Notes: a model not told the origin generated them from the letters alone. Shown: positions 36,236-45,388, counted from the first letter of the stretch. The stretch: 51,067 nucleotides of DNA from Moraxella sp. (GCA_030530785.1 JAUMUJ010000013.1:1-51067), one strand, 5' to 3'. Numbers and translations: made by a program.

Positions 36236-37219
36236 ATGATAAATGCTAAAATTATCCCTGTGGCAGTGGCGGTATTGCGATTTGGTAACGAATTTTTGCT
36301 TGCCACCCGCCATGCTTACCAACATCAAGGCGGTAAATTGGAATTTGTCGGTGGTAAAATAGAGCAGGGCGAAAGCCCAAAAACTGCTCTAATCCGTGAA
36401 GTGGGCGAAGAGCTGGGGCTTGACATTATGGATAATGTCATCACAAAGTTGGGTCGGATTTGCCATGATTATGGTGATAAAGTGGTGCGTCTGTTTGTGT
36501 ATCAAGTATGGCTGACCGATGAGCAATATCTTGATTTTAAAGATAAAAAAATTGGTCTTGACGGTCAGGCGGTGGCTTTTTATGATGAAGATTTTGTGCA
36601 GGTTAATCACGACAATTTTCCCGTGGCTAATCGGCAGATTTTAACGTGGTTAAAGTTACCAAAGGTCATTACTATAAGTTATCCATTATCTGATTTTAAT
36701 GATGAAAAAGAATGGATAGTGCGTCATCGGGCTTTGGCGGTAGGACGGACGTTATTGTTACGCACCCAAGCCGACAGCCAAACCAACGCTGAACTTTTGG
36801 GCGATTTATCATCACACAGAGACGATTTGTGCTTTGTTTTGTCGTTACAAGACGTGAGCAATGCTAAAAATAGCGAGCGTGTTGTTGCCATCAGATTGAC
36901 CCAAGATGAGCTGTTGGGGCTGGATTTGGATTGTCTTAATCTGCCAGATTTGCCCATCATTGCCAGTTGTCATGACGCACACAGCATTCAAAAAGCCAAC
37001 GAATTGGCAAAATTACGCCCTGTGATGGCGATTTTGCTTTCACCTGTGTTGCCGACCGCCACACACCCTGACAGCCCTGCGTTGGGATGGGGCGGGTTTG
37101 AGCGATTGGCGGAGCTGTCTGATGTGCCTGTCATTGCGTTGGGTGGGCTTTGTGTGTCTGATGTGGATACTGCTTATCAGCATGGGGCGGTGGCGGTGGC
37201 AGGGATTAGGCGATTTTAG
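36236..37219 (+). CDS. Nudix hydrolase (MutT) fused to thiamine-phosphate-synthase-like domain
   Basis: The N-terminal domain (1 to about 130) is a MutT-type Nudix hydrolase that removes 8-oxo-dGTP; the Nudix box GGKIEQGESPKTALIREVGE then ELGL is complete with its catalytic glutamates. Residues from about 130 on form a TIM-barrel-like ThiE/TenI domain ending in VPVIALGGLCVSDV and GAVAVAGIRRF. This fusion is common in gammaproteobacteria; whether the second domain makes thiamine phosphate is unclear because substrate-binding residues look eroded. ATG 36236 is chosen over GTG 36233. Confidence 0.9.
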   Translation: MINAKIIPVAVAVLRFGNEFLLATRHAYQHQGGKLEFVGGKIEQGESPKTALIREVGEELGLDIMDNVITKLGRICHDYGDKVVRLFVYQVWLTDEQYLDFKDKKIGLDGQAVAFYDEDFVQVNHDNFPVANRQILTWLKLPKVITISYPLSDFNDEKEWIVRHRALAVGRTLLLRTQADSQTNAELLGDLSSHRDDLCFVLSLQDVSNAKNSERVVAIRLTQDELLGLDLDCLNLPDLPIIASCHDAHSIQKANELAKLRPVMAILLSPVLPTATHPDSPALGWGGFERLAELSDVPVIALGGLCVSDVDTAYQHGAVAVAGIRRF

Positions 37220-37227
37220 GAGTGGCG

Positions 37228-37458
37228 ATGAATGTTGTGATGGGTGTGATGGCGGGCGTTTTGACCGCATTTGTGCTTTTTAGATGGCTGTTTGATGATA
37301 GGGCGGATTTTTTATCATGTGCAAAGTGGTTATTTATGCCAGACATTGTGAGTATGCTGTCTGGGCGGTGGGAGCTGGATTTTTGGGGAACGACTAAGGT
37401 GGTGTTTTGGGTGTTGATGAGTGTATTGATGGGTTATGGTACATATATTTATTTTTAA
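37228..37458 (+). CDS. Small two-helix membrane protein
   Basis: This 76-residue protein has hydrophobic segments near residues 3-20 and 57-75, joined by a polar loop (RWLFDDRADFLSCAKWLF then MPDIVSML). The function is not recognised. AGGAG at 37219-37223 with good spacing decides for ATG 37228 over the GTG at 37222. It starts 8 bases after mutT-thiE and is likely co-transcribed with it. Confidence 0.65.
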   Translation: MNVVMGVMAGVLTAFVLFRWLFDDRADFLSCAKWLFMPDIVSMLSGRWELDFWGTTKVVFWVLMSVLMGYGTYIYF

Positions 37459-37563
37459 AATATCCCTATTTTTAAATTTAATATAACTTGCGAATGCCCC
37501 CATTTTACTTTAAAATCTAGGTGTTTTTTATCACTTCCATTCCATTCATACAAGGATACTGCC

Positions 37564-38901
37564 ATGAGTATTTATCACGACCATCTGACCAAACGCCAAA
37601 CCCAAGAAGCCCAAGCCACCGAACTGCTTGTCGCCCTTGCCAAGCTGTCTGCCCAAAACGTGAACGTGCTGTTTTTGGGCGAGCGTGTGGCTTTGTCGGT
37701 GTCGGACATTTTGACCAAGCACACCAAAGCGTCTCTTGATGTGGCAGATACGCTTGCCTTTGCCAAAGAGCTTGATGTGGCGGACACCACTGTGGATTTG
37801 GGGCAGGCGGTTAAAGCAGGCAAACAGCCCAGCGACTTTACCAGTGGTCAAGCCGTCCCCAGTACTGATGTGGTGCTATATGGCTTTGGGCGTATCGGTC
37901 GCTTGCTCGCTCGCTTACTGATGAGCCGTCCTGCATCAGATAAGGGCTTACAATTAAAAGCGATTGTGATTCGTCCCGCAGGAGATGGCGACCTTGCCAA
38001 ACGTGGCAGTTTACTAGAACGTGATAGTGTGCATGGTTGGTTTGACGGTTCGGTTGAGATTGATACTGCCAACAGTGGTATCATCGCCAACGGTCGCTTT
38101 ATTAAGTTTATCTATGCGTCCGACCCTAGCGAGATTGACTATACTGCTCACGGCATTGATAAAGCCATCGTGATTGATAATACGGGTAAATGGAAGGACG
38201 AAGCAGGGCTTGGCAAGCATTTGGCAAGCAAAGGGGTGAAAAAAGTCCTACTCACCGCCCCTGCCAAAGGCGACATCAAAAACATCGTCTATGGCGTAAA
38301 CCACGACGCCATCGGGGGCGATACCATCGTCTCGGCAGCGTCTTGCACCACCAATGCCATCACGCCCACGCTCAAAGTATTACACGACACTTATGGCATC
38401 GTAAACGGACACATGGAGACCGTTCATGCCTTTACCAATGACCAAAATTTGGTGGATAATCACCATAAATCTGACCGTCGTGGTCGCTCTGCTCCACTTA
38501 ACATGGTCATGACGTCCACAGGGGCGGCATCTGCGGTGTCAAAAGCCATTCCAGAACTCAAAGGCAAGCTGACAGGCAATGCCATTCGTGTGCCAACCCC
38601 CAACGTATCTTTGGCGATTTTAAATCTAAACTTTGATAAAGTGGTGGGTTCTGCTGATGAGTTAAACGCCTTTATGAAAGACAAATCACAAAGCGAACAG
38701 TGGCAAGAGCAAATCGCCTATTCAGACAGCACAGAAGCGGTCTCCACAGACTTTGTGGGTTGTGAAAAAGTGGCAATTTTTGATGCTAAGGCAACCATCG
38801 CCACCGACAACCGTGCCACCTTGTATGTTTGGTACGATAACGAGATGGGATACAGCACGCAGGTGCTAAGAGTGGCAGAAGTCATGGCAACCAACGGCTA
38901 A
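37564..38901 (+). CDS. gap: Glyceraldehyde-3-phosphate dehydrogenase (long N-terminally extended form)
   Basis: This enzyme interconverts glyceraldehyde-3-phosphate and 1,3-bisphosphoglycerate. The NAD-binding motif YGFGRIGRLLARLL begins near residue 101, and the active-site Cys is in SAASCTTNAITP at about 261. The C-terminal YDNEMGYS is conserved. About 100 extra residues precede the Rossmann fold, as in the long GapB-like enzymes of Pseudomonas and Acinetobacter. Because Moraxella-type organisms lack a full glycolysis, a gluconeogenic role is likely (inference). It is monocistronic with a strong terminator. Confidence 0.95.
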   Translation: MSIYHDHLTKRQTQEAQATELLVALAKLSAQNVNVLFLGERVALSVSDILTKHTKASLDVADTLAFAKELDVADTTVDLGQAVKAGKQPSDFTSGQAVPSTDVVLYGFGRIGRLLARLLMSRPASDKGLQLKAIVIRPAGDGDLAKRGSLLERDSVHGWFDGSVEIDTANSGIIANGRFIKFIYASDPSEIDYTAHGIDKAIVIDNTGKWKDEAGLGKHLASKGVKKVLLTAPAKGDIKNIVYGVNHDAIGGDTIVSAASCTTNAITPTLKVLHDTYGIVNGHMETVHAFTNDQNLVDNHHKSDRRGRSAPLNMVMTSTGAASAVSKAIPELKGKLTGNAIRVPTPNVSLAILNLNFDKVVGSADELNAFMKDKSQSEQWQEQIAYSDSTEAVSTDFVGCEKVAIFDAKATIATDNRATLYVWYDNEMGYSTQVLRVAEVMATNG

Positions 38902-38910
38902 TTTAAAAAA

Positions 38911-38937
38911 AACACGCTCAACATTGGGCGTGTTTTT
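38911..38937 (+). terminator. Terminator of gap
   Basis: Stem aacacgctc / gggcgtgtt (one G-U pair) with a 6-base loop, then a run of T. Confidence 0.85.
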
Positions 38938-38965
38938 TTAATCATCACAGTGATGGAGTGTGCAG

Positions 38966-39612
38966 ATGTATAAGTTGTGTATGATTATTTGGGCGATGAT
39001 GAGTGTGTTGGTGTTGTCTTTGGTGTCGCCGGCGATTGCTAATAATCAACCCTGAAATAACAGTTATCAAGGAGTAAGGTATGGTAATAATGTCTTTGAT
39101 GAAAGTTTTAGAACCGTAGAAGCGGATAGGGAAGGTCAGAAAGTGATTGAAGCTATGGAAGGGGTTATTTCTGAGGATAGGTCTCTGGCAGCAAACATTA
39201 TGTTGCATAAAAACAGGACAGTAAGCGTTGGGCTATCTGGAAATGTAAGGAATGAAAAGACACAACAAAATATGCAAAACCTTCAAAGCGTATTGGATAG
39301 AAAGTATGGCTCTGGTCGTTATAAGGTTGGATTTAATACATTGGGAGAAAATCAGGGTTTGGTTCAAGTTAAGGATAGCAATATGGTTGGTTTATGTGCC
39401 GAACCTAAATGTACTTGATTGCCAAGTCAAATCCTAGCCCTGTAATTGGGTTTGCCATTATTTGGCGTGGAAAAAGAAGTAACCCTTATCCCATTAAGCC
39501 CAGTGAGGCTAAAAAAAGAGGGTTAAGTGTCAATCAAATGTATATGTGTGCTACTTGTCAGGCAAGCAAATCAGCTTATGAAAAATACATTAATAATTCT
39601 AGTAAAAAATAA
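38966..39612 (+). pseudogene. Broken secreted deaminase-like polymorphic toxin
   Basis: The gene starts at ATG 38966 behind a GGAG site with a signal peptide (MYKLCMIIWAMM then SVLVLSLVSPAIA). An in-frame TGA at 39053 follows codon 29, and the same frame then continues without a stop to 39418 (FDESFRTVEADREGQ through VGLCAEPKCT). A frameshift near 39415 leads into the frame LIAKSNPSPVIGFAIIWRG, which ends with MCATCQASKSAYEKYI and stops at 39612. The CAE motif and the later CxxC are spaced like the zinc site of YwqJ-type nucleic-acid deaminase toxins. An immunity-like gene follows directly. Two lesions make it non-functional unless there are sequence errors. The deaminase call is by motif only. 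Confidence 0.6.
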
Positions 39613-39621
39613 GGATTTTAT

Positions 39622-40228
39622 ATGACCATTCTTAACCAACTTATTAACCTAATGCTCCAAAAAGTGGAAGTAAAACCCGTTCCCAAACAAGAACTTGATG
39701 ACTTTTTATCACAACATGGCATTAAGATTTGTGATGAATATTATCAGTTTTTATTAAATTATGGGAACAGTGATTTTTTAATAAGTAATTTTGCTGATTT
39801 AAGGTTTGGGGAATTTATATTATACTGATGATAAACTTCTTGATGATGCCAAATTACCAAGTGGTTATCATTACGTTGGTATAGATTTTAATGATGTGCC
39901 ATTATGTAAAAGTAATAGTAAAAGGAGTATCTACACATTTGGATATGGTCATACAGATGGCATTCCCTATTATGGTGGAATAAAAGAATTATTATTTTTT
40001 AGTCTGCTTAGGTCATTAGATGATAAAATTTGTTTTGATGATTGTGTGCTAAACACAAAAATAGAAAATAAAGATATTTTTAAAAATTATGAAATTAAAG
40101 ACGTGCATACTCATTGTAGATATTTTTTTAAAGACAATCAATTGATTGCTTGTGATGGTGAATTCTATTATTATAATATCTATAAGGGTGGTATTCTAGA
40201 TTTGGTGGTTGACGATGATTGTGTTTAA
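39622..40228 (+). pseudogene. Frameshifted SUKH/SMI1-KNR4-like immunity protein
   Basis: ATG 39622 has AAGGA upstream and encodes QELDDFLSQHGIKICDEYYQ then FLLNYGNSDF, the start of a SUKH-like immunity fold. The frame stops at 39828. From about 39806 a second frame continues as YYTDDKLLDDAKLPSGYHYV, then FGYGHTDGIPYYGGIKELL, to 40228, so a single-base indel near 39805-39825 splits one gene of about 200 codons. It follows the toxin remnant by 9 bases, the usual toxin-immunity order. The family assignment is by pattern and is moderate. Confidence 0.6.
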
Positions 40229-40281
40229 GGTAAGATTGTGCTAGAATGAAGTTGATGTATATTGATTTAAAAAGGTGCTTT

Positions 40282-40635
40282 ATGAAAAAAGTGTTATTGG
40301 CGTTTTTGGCATGTGCTTTAATAGTTCCGATGGCTCATGCCAACCCTAAAACCACCACTTTAAGATTTGCCAAAGGAAGTTATTGTACGAGCTTTACAGG
40401 ATATTATCACAACCGTATCTTTAAAATTTATCTACTCCCCAAGCAAACGCTTGAAATTAGGACGAACGATGTCGTAGAAGACGTACTGGTCAAAGACCCC
40501 ACAGGCAGAATGCTGACAGACGTTGGCGAAGAAAATTATAATTACCGCATTCGTCAAAAGGGCAATCACACCATTAAGATTAACCGAGCCAGCATTAACG
40601 GTGGTAGCGACACCATTGAATTTTGTGCGTATTGA
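40282..40635 (+). CDS. Small secreted hypothetical protein
   Basis: A 17-20-residue signal peptide (MKKVLLAFLACALIVPMAHA) is followed by a roughly 97-residue beta-rich domain with two cysteines (SYCTSFTG and the final FCAY), which could form a disulfide. The pattern LRFAKGS at the start and a Gly-Asn-His-Thr-Ile strand near the end resemble small periplasmic beta-sandwich proteins; a lysozyme-inhibitor-like role is only a guess. ATG 40282 (AAAGG upstream) is chosen over ATG 40246. It looks intact, unlike the two genes before it. Confidence 0.7.
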   Translation: MKKVLLAFLACALIVPMAHANPKTTTLRFAKGSYCTSFTGYYHNRIFKIYLLPKQTLEIRTNDVVEDVLVKDPTGRMLTDVGEENYNYRIRQKGNHTIKINRASINGGSDTIEFCAY

Positions 40636-40638
40636 TAA

Positions 40639-40659
40639 AAAGCCCCACGATGGGGCTTT
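40639..40659. terminator. Terminator between the secreted protein and pncB
   Basis: Nine-bp stem aaagcccca / tggggcttt with a 3-base loop, between convergent stops. Confidence 0.8.
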
Positions 40660-40661
40660 GA

Positions 40662-41876
40662 TTAGGGTGCTTTGACATCAAATACTTTTCTTAGATACGC
40701 CAAATAAGTATCATCATCTATCATGGTTTTGCCAGGACTGTCGGAGAGCTTGGCGACAGGCTGACCGTTACACTCCACCAGTTTTAGTACGATGTTCAGT
40801 TGGGTCAGTCCCATGTCATTGGTTAGGTTTGTACCAATCCCAAAGGCGGTCTTGATGCGGGGTTTAAAATATTCATGCAAATCCCATGCTTTTTGCAGGG
40901 TTAGACCATCGCTGAACGTTAGGTTTTTGGTTTTGGGGTCTATTTTTAGTTTTTCATAATGAGCAATCGCCTTATCTCCCCATTCGTATGGGTCGCCACT
41001 GTCATGACGTAACCCATCAAAGAGCTTGGCAAAATACAAATCAAAATCCCTTAAAAATGCGTCCATGCCCACCACGTCTGTCAAAGCAATGCCTAAATCG
41101 CCCCGATATTCACGCACCCAACATTCTAATGCTGCTTTTTGGCTTTCACGCAGTCGCACATCTAGGGCTTGAAAGGCTTGCAAAAACTCATGAGCCATCG
41201 TGCCGATGGGGGTTATCCCCAATGTTTTGGCGAGATAAACATTGCTTGTTCCCCGAAAAATTTGGGGCGATGCGTCGGCGAGCGTTTTAACCACATGATA
41301 ATGCCACTCTTTGGAATAGCGTCTGCGTGTACCAAAATCCGACACCACAAAAGGTGGGTTGTGAACGTCTGAATGTTCCAGCATTTCAAAATGTTTTAGG
41401 TGTTGCACTTTTTCATCAAGTCGTCTTTGTCCTTCGGTTAGGGCATTAGGGTTGGCCAAGCGTTCATAATACAGCTGATTGACCAATGACAGCACAAAAA
41501 TCTCAAAAAACATCGCCTGTATCATCGCTCCTTCAATCTGTATGTTTAGGCGGTTTTCGCTGTCAGTGCTGACGTTGATAAAACGGCGTTTTAGTTGGAA
41601 CAGTTCCAAATAATCCACAAAATCAGGCTTGATAAAACGCAAATTTCGCAGATAATCCAGTTCGTCTTGGCTAAATTTTAAGGTGCAAAGCAAATCTAGT
41701 TGATGTTCCAAATCGTTCCGAATGTCGGCTAAGGGGAAAGCAAGTTGGTCATTATTGCGACAGCGAAAGCGGTATACGCCATGCGTTTGGGGGAATTGGT
41801 GGAGCATGGCTTGAAGCATGGTAAATTTATAAAGGTCATTATCCAATAATGAAGTAATGATGGCAGGACGAGACAT
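40662..41876 (-). CDS. pncB: Nicotinate phosphoribosyltransferase
   Basis: PncB converts nicotinate and PRPP to nicotinate mononucleotide in the NAD salvage pathway. The N-terminal [18 protein letters not shown], the central [10 protein letters not shown] and the phosphate-binding GIGTNLTND are typical, as is the phosphorylatable His region [15 protein letters not shown] 41876 (MSRPAII) gives 404 residues, close to E. coli PncB; a TTG five codons upstream is less likely. It is monocistronic and divergent from lipB. Confidence 0.95.
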   Translation of the reverse strand: MSRPAIITSLLDNDLYKFTMLQAMLHQFPQTHGVYRFRCRNNDQLAFPLADIRNDLEHQLDLLCTLKFSQDELDYLRNLRFIKPDFVDYLELFQLKRRFINVSTDSENRLNIQIEGAMIQAMFFEIFVLSLVNQLYYERLANPNALTEGQRRLDEKVQHLKHFEMLEHSDVHNPPFVVSDFGTRRRYSKEWHYHVVKTLADASPQIFRGTSNVYLAKTLGITPIGTMAHEFLQAFQALDVRLRESQKAALECWVREYRGDLGIALTDVVGMDAFLRDFDLYFAKLFDGLRHDSGDPYEWGDKAIAHYEKLKIDPKTKNLTFSDGLTLQKAWDLHEYFKPRIKTAFGIGTNLTNDMGLTQLNIVLKLVECNGQPVAKLSDSPGKTMIDDDTYLAYLRKVFDVKAP

Positions 41877-42008
41877 GGTGATTTTTTCCAAAAAATTTAG
41901 GCTATGATAGCAAAATTTAATCGTGGAAAATGTTAAATTTTGTTGGGCAAAATGCCAAATTTGGCGTAAAATAGCCTTTATTTTTAATCGGTTTGATAGT
42001 TTTTAACC

Positions 42009-42755
42009 ATGACAACGTTAAATTTACCCCAATTGGATTTATCTGCCTTGCAATGGAGGGATTTGGTGGTCAGCACCCGCCCAAATGCTGAGTACAATGC
42101 CACGCATGATGAGATGCTCGCTCGGATTTTGGTACGCATTGATGATAAAAAGGCAGACAAAACCCACCCTGATGAGCTGTGGATAGTGGAACATCAAGAT
42201 GTCTATACGCTTGGACAGGCGGGCAAAGAAGAGCATATCTTATATCGCACTGACACACCCATCATTAAGACGGATAGGGGCGGGCAGGTAACATGGCATG
42301 GCGTGGGGCAGTTGGTGGTGTACTGGCTGTGGGATTTACACCGCTTAGGCATGGGCGTGCGAGATTTGGTCAGTCATGCCGAGCAAGCCATAGAAGATGT
42401 GGTGGGTAAATATCTGCCACCTGATTTGACCGCCAAAGCCCGCCGAGATGCTCCTGGTGTGTATATTTATAATACAGATGGTGATATGCTGGGCAAAATT
42501 GCGTCTTTGGGCTTTAAGATTAAGCAAGGGCACAGCTATCATGGTGTTGCCATTAACCTTGTGAATGACCTAACCGCCTTTAATGCCATCAATCCTTGTG
42601 GCTATGCGGGCATGAATATGGTAAAACTGTCGCAATTTGGCAGATTTGATGACAGTCAAACGCACGAATTTATGCACAAATTTATCAATAATATTCAAAA
42701 AAGGCACGGCGGACAAATTGCTCTAAGACCCATAAAGCAGGCAGAAAAATCATGA
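42009..42755 (+). CDS. lipB: Lipoyl(octanoyl) transferase
   Basis: LipB transfers octanoate from acyl carrier protein to lipoyl domains, the first step of lipoate attachment. Motifs RGGQVTWHGVGQLVVYWL (substrate pocket), the catalytic Lys in IASLGFKIKQGHSYHG and the catalytic Cys in NPCGYAGM are all present. Normal length is 210-250 residues and this has 248. Its stop overlaps the ATG of the following lipoprotein gene. No lipA is adjacent. Confidence 0.95.
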   Translation: MTTLNLPQLDLSALQWRDLVVSTRPNAEYNATHDEMLARILVRIDDKKADKTHPDELWIVEHQDVYTLGQAGKEEHILYRTDTPIIKTDRGGQVTWHGVGQLVVYWLWDLHRLGMGVRDLVSHAEQAIEDVVGKYLPPDLTAKARRDAPGVYIYNTDGDMLGKIASLGFKIKQGHSYHGVAINLVNDLTAFNAINPCGYAGMNMVKLSQFGRFDDSQTHEFMHKFINNIQKRHGGQIALRPIKQAEKS

Positions 42756-43891
42756 AACACGTTTTATGTGCGTTCATCGTGGTTGCTCTGTTTGCCCTGA
42801 CCGCTTGCGACAATAAGTCCACTCCCACCGCTCATGCTCCAACAAGCCAAAACTTTGTGGATGTTGCTTCCACCACGACCAAGCCAACCACCCAAACTGC
42901 CAATGCCCAAGCAATTGACTGCCAAGCCATTACCAACACACTAACGACCATTGATGCAAGCAGTCAAATAGATGACTTTGATAAGGTGGATAAACTGCTA
43001 AATCATTGCTTGCCGACTGTTGATAATGCCACCCAAATTAAGTGGGCGACACAATATCAGCTTGCTTATCAGCGTTTTTTATCATTTTGGCAGGGCGATA
43101 CATTTTTGTTTGATGATGTGGAATTTAATCAGCTAAATCAAGTCATGTACGACATTCACTATCACGAAAAGTATGATGAGTCCGACATCGCCAAACTGCC
43201 CCCAAAAGCCCAACATCTCATCAAGCAAGTCAAGCAGGGCAAGCTAAAAATAGCAAACCATTGCGAAGGGGAATTTGACTTTAACAATGATTATCAAGCA
43301 TTTGCCAAGCTGTTTACGCCTCATTTGCCAAAAGACCAAGCAGTACTCATTGAGCGACTTGCCAGCGACAATCAAGAGCCATTGTGGTGCGATGCAGGTT
43401 TTAGTGTTTCATTAGATGAGCTTATTCAGCGGGCGTTATTTTGGCAAGATTATCAAAAGACGTATCCACAGAGTGTTTTTATTAATGATGCCAAACATTT
43501 GTCTTTATTTTACGAATTTTTGTTATTTTTTGGCTCAGAAAATACGTATTGGCTAAATGATGATAAAACCGAATTTATCACATACATCAATGAAAATGAC
43601 GAGACATTCACGGACGAAGCGAGTTTTGTCAAACTTGCCAAACACGACAGCGAACTTGGCAAAAAAGCAGGAGCTTATTTGGAATTTATCGCCACGCCAA
43701 AAGATGAGCGAGACGAAAAATACCCCATAAATCCTGCCAATTTGGCTAAACGAGACCTTAATAACACGGGTCAAATTGAAGATTGGGAGCGGGCAACCTT
43801 ACAGCTCATGACTGCTTTGGGCAGTACAAGGGCAGACGTTCCGAACTGTATCAATGCCCCCATTTGTTTGCCTGCATCGGACGAGCCTTGA
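42752..43891 (+). CDS. Lipoprotein with EF-hand-like motif, function unknown
   Basis: The leader ends with lipobox LTAC (Cys at residue 19), then a Thr/Ala/Pro-rich linker and a helical domain with several Cys. Near the C-terminus DLNNTGQIEDWE fits a calcium-binding EF-hand loop (Asp, Asn, Asn/Thr, backbone Gly, Ile, Glu at 12). The ATG overlaps the lipB stop (ATGA), so translation is coupled. I do not recognise the family; the rest reads as folded with no frame breaks. Confidence 0.75.
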   Translation: MKHVLCAFIVVALFALTACDNKSTPTAHAPTSQNFVDVASTTTKPTTQTANAQAIDCQAITNTLTTIDASSQIDDFDKVDKLLNHCLPTVDNATQIKWATQYQLAYQRFLSFWQGDTFLFDDVEFNQLNQVMYDIHYHEKYDESDIAKLPPKAQHLIKQVKQGKLKIANHCEGEFDFNNDYQAFAKLFTPHLPKDQAVLIERLASDNQEPLWCDAGFSVSLDELIQRALFWQDYQKTYPQSVFINDAKHLSLFYEFLLFFGSENTYWLNDDKTEFITYINENDETFTDEASFVKLAKHDSELGKKAGAYLEFIATPKDERDEKYPINPANLAKRDLNNTGQIEDWERATLQLMTALGSTRADVPNCINAPICLPASDEP

Positions 43892-44009
43892 TGATATGCC
43901 ATTGTTTATAAGTGTTATGCCAAAACATCATCAACTGATGATTGCACTTAGGGAGATTTAATATTACAATGGCACACCTTTTTTATTTAAAATCCAAGCG
44001 GAGAATGTT

Positions 44010-44543
44010 ATGGTAGATTTTAACAAAATCCTAGACGCAGGCGACGTGGACGCAGGCGAGATTAACGTGGTGGTGGAGATTCCCACAGGCTCAAATCACA
44101 AGATTGAATGGAACAGACAGCTTGCGTGCTTTGAGCTTGACCGTGTTGAGCCTGCCATTTTTGCCAAGCCTTGTAACTATGGCTTTATCCCTCAGACCCT
44201 AGATGAAGATGGCGATGAACTGGACGCACTCATCATCACCGAACAGCCCTTGACGACAGGTGTCTTTTTAAAGGCCAAAGTCATTGGCGTGATGAAGTTT
44301 GTGGACGATGGCGAAGTGGACGACAAAATCATCGTTGTTCCTGCCGATGACCGCAACAACGGTAATGCGTACAGTAGCCTTGATGATTTGCCACCACAAC
44401 TCATCAAACAGCTAGAATTTCATTTTAATCACTACAAGGATTTAAAAAAAGCTGGCACAACGGTGGTTCAGGGCTTTTTTGACGTTGCCGCCGCCAAAGA
44501 AGTGATTAAAGAGAGCCAAAAACGCTGGGCAGAGCAAGCCTAA
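44010..44543 (+). CDS. ppa: Inorganic pyrophosphatase (family I)
   Basis: Ppa hydrolyses pyrophosphate to drive biosynthesis. The N-terminal VVVEIPTGSNHKIEWN, the Tyr of CNYGFIPQTL and the metal-binding DEDGDELDALI are exactly the family I active-site blocks. The length of 177 residues matches E. coli. It is monocistronic and ends at a terminator shared with the convergent gene. A GCGGAG ribosome site precedes the ATG. Confidence 0.96.
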   Translation: MVDFNKILDAGDVDAGEINVVVEIPTGSNHKIEWNRQLACFELDRVEPAIFAKPCNYGFIPQTLDEDGDELDALIITEQPLTTGVFLKAKVIGVMKFVDDGEVDDKIIVVPADDRNNGNAYSSLDDLPPQLIKQLEFHFNHYKDLKKAGTTVVQGFFDVAAAKEVIKESQKRWAEQA

Positions 44544-44566
44544 TTTAAATTTTGGCAATAACCTAC

Positions 44567-44592
44567 AAAGAGCGACCTTAGGGACGCTCTTT
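44567..44592. terminator. Bidirectional terminator between ppa and the YoaK-family gene
   Basis: Eight-bp stem aaagagcg / cgctcttt with a 10-base loop. The stop codon of the convergent gene lies in the loop. Confidence 0.75.
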
Positions 44593-45330
44593 TTTTGGTT
44601 TGGGCTTGGTTTTGGTTTTTTTGCGTTTGGATTTGTATTTAATGCGTTGTACCCGAACCAGCTTTTGTGAGTGCGTGTACCACCGCTCCATGCGTTGATA
44701 GGTCATTGCCGAAAATAAAATCACCGACATGGGCAACAGCATGGACAGATAGCCGATTTTGGCATACAGCCACACCGCCACAAACCCTCCAATAAAAAAG
44801 CCCCACCACAGACCGCTAAGCAGTAGGATATTGTATTTATTGACTTTGCGTCCTGCCAGCCAATGCCCGACAGTCGCCCCCAAGTCAGACGTAACCCCCG
44901 TCAGATGAGTGGTACGCACCACCGCCCCATGATAGGTGGTTACCATGGAGTTTTGTACGCCACAGGCGGCTGCAATGAGCATTTGTCCGTATTCGTTACC
45001 ATGCAGATACAGCCCCAAACTGCCACACAGTAGGATAAACTGTAAATACATGGCATAGCCGTAGTTGCGGTTAATATTGAGTTCACTGCCACCGACTATC
45101 ATGCCACTGAGTACTGAGCCAAACCAAAACGAGCCGATAGAGATGATAAATAATTTAAGGTCAATCCAGTTGGATTCAAAGACTGCCACCGCCACTTGGC
45201 TGACGTTGCCTGTAACGTGTGATGCTGAGATGTGCGTAAAGCCCATGAGTGCGGTGGTGTTTAAAATCCCTGCGCTAAATGCCAAAACCACCGTCCCAAA
45301 TAACACCCAAGTGGGAATCTTATTTTCCAT
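44578..45330 (-). CDS. YoaK family (DUF1275) membrane protein
   Basis: This is a six-to-seven-helix inner-membrane protein of the YoaK/DUF1275 family, whose function is not established. Family features include SAGILNTTALMGFTHISASH near the N-terminus and GVQNSMVTTYHGAVVRTTHL followed by TGVTSDLG. The C-terminal tail is unusually basic and Lys/Pro-rich (about 20 residues of KRKKTKTKPKPKKERP type). It is monocistronic; the 3' end is folded into the ppa terminator. Confidence 0.88.
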   Translation of the reverse strand: MENKIPTWVLFGTVVLAFSAGILNTTALMGFTHISASHVTGNVSQVAVAVFESNWIDLKLFIISIGSFWFGSVLSGMIVGGSELNINRNYGYAMYLQFILLCGSLGLYLHGNEYGQMLIAAACGVQNSMVTTYHGAVVRTTHLTGVTSDLGATVGHWLAGRKVNKYNILLLSGLWWGFFIGGFVAVWLYAKIGYLSMLLPMSVILFSAMTYQRMERWYTHSQKLVRVQRIKYKSKRKKTKTKPKPKKERP

Positions 45331-45388
45331 GATTTATTTTTTTAAAATAACAGAAATTAACAGTTTAGCAGTTTTTTGGCAAAAATAA

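Noticed and set aside
37564-38901. Frame-shifted fusion as an explanation of the extra N-terminal residues of GAPDH
   Set aside because: The long form with about 100 extra residues is known in Pseudomonas and Acinetobacter relatives and the frame is continuous.
16204-39055. Reassignment or recoding of TGA as an amino acid (in-frame TGAs at 16204 and 39053)
   Set aside because: Other genes here end with TGA (cydD, res, folP-coupled gene), prfB encodes an RF2 with a regulated TGA, and no SECIS-like context was evident. Ordinary nonsense mutations explain the cases.
38945-39208. Minus-strand open frame overlapping the toxin relic
   Set aside because: It is low-complexity His/Gln-rich antisense of the signal peptide region with no start context.
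43920-43950. Hairpin catcatcaactgatgatt between the EF-hand lipoprotein and ppa as a terminator
   Set aside because: It has a short AT-rich stem and no following T run, so it is too weak to call.
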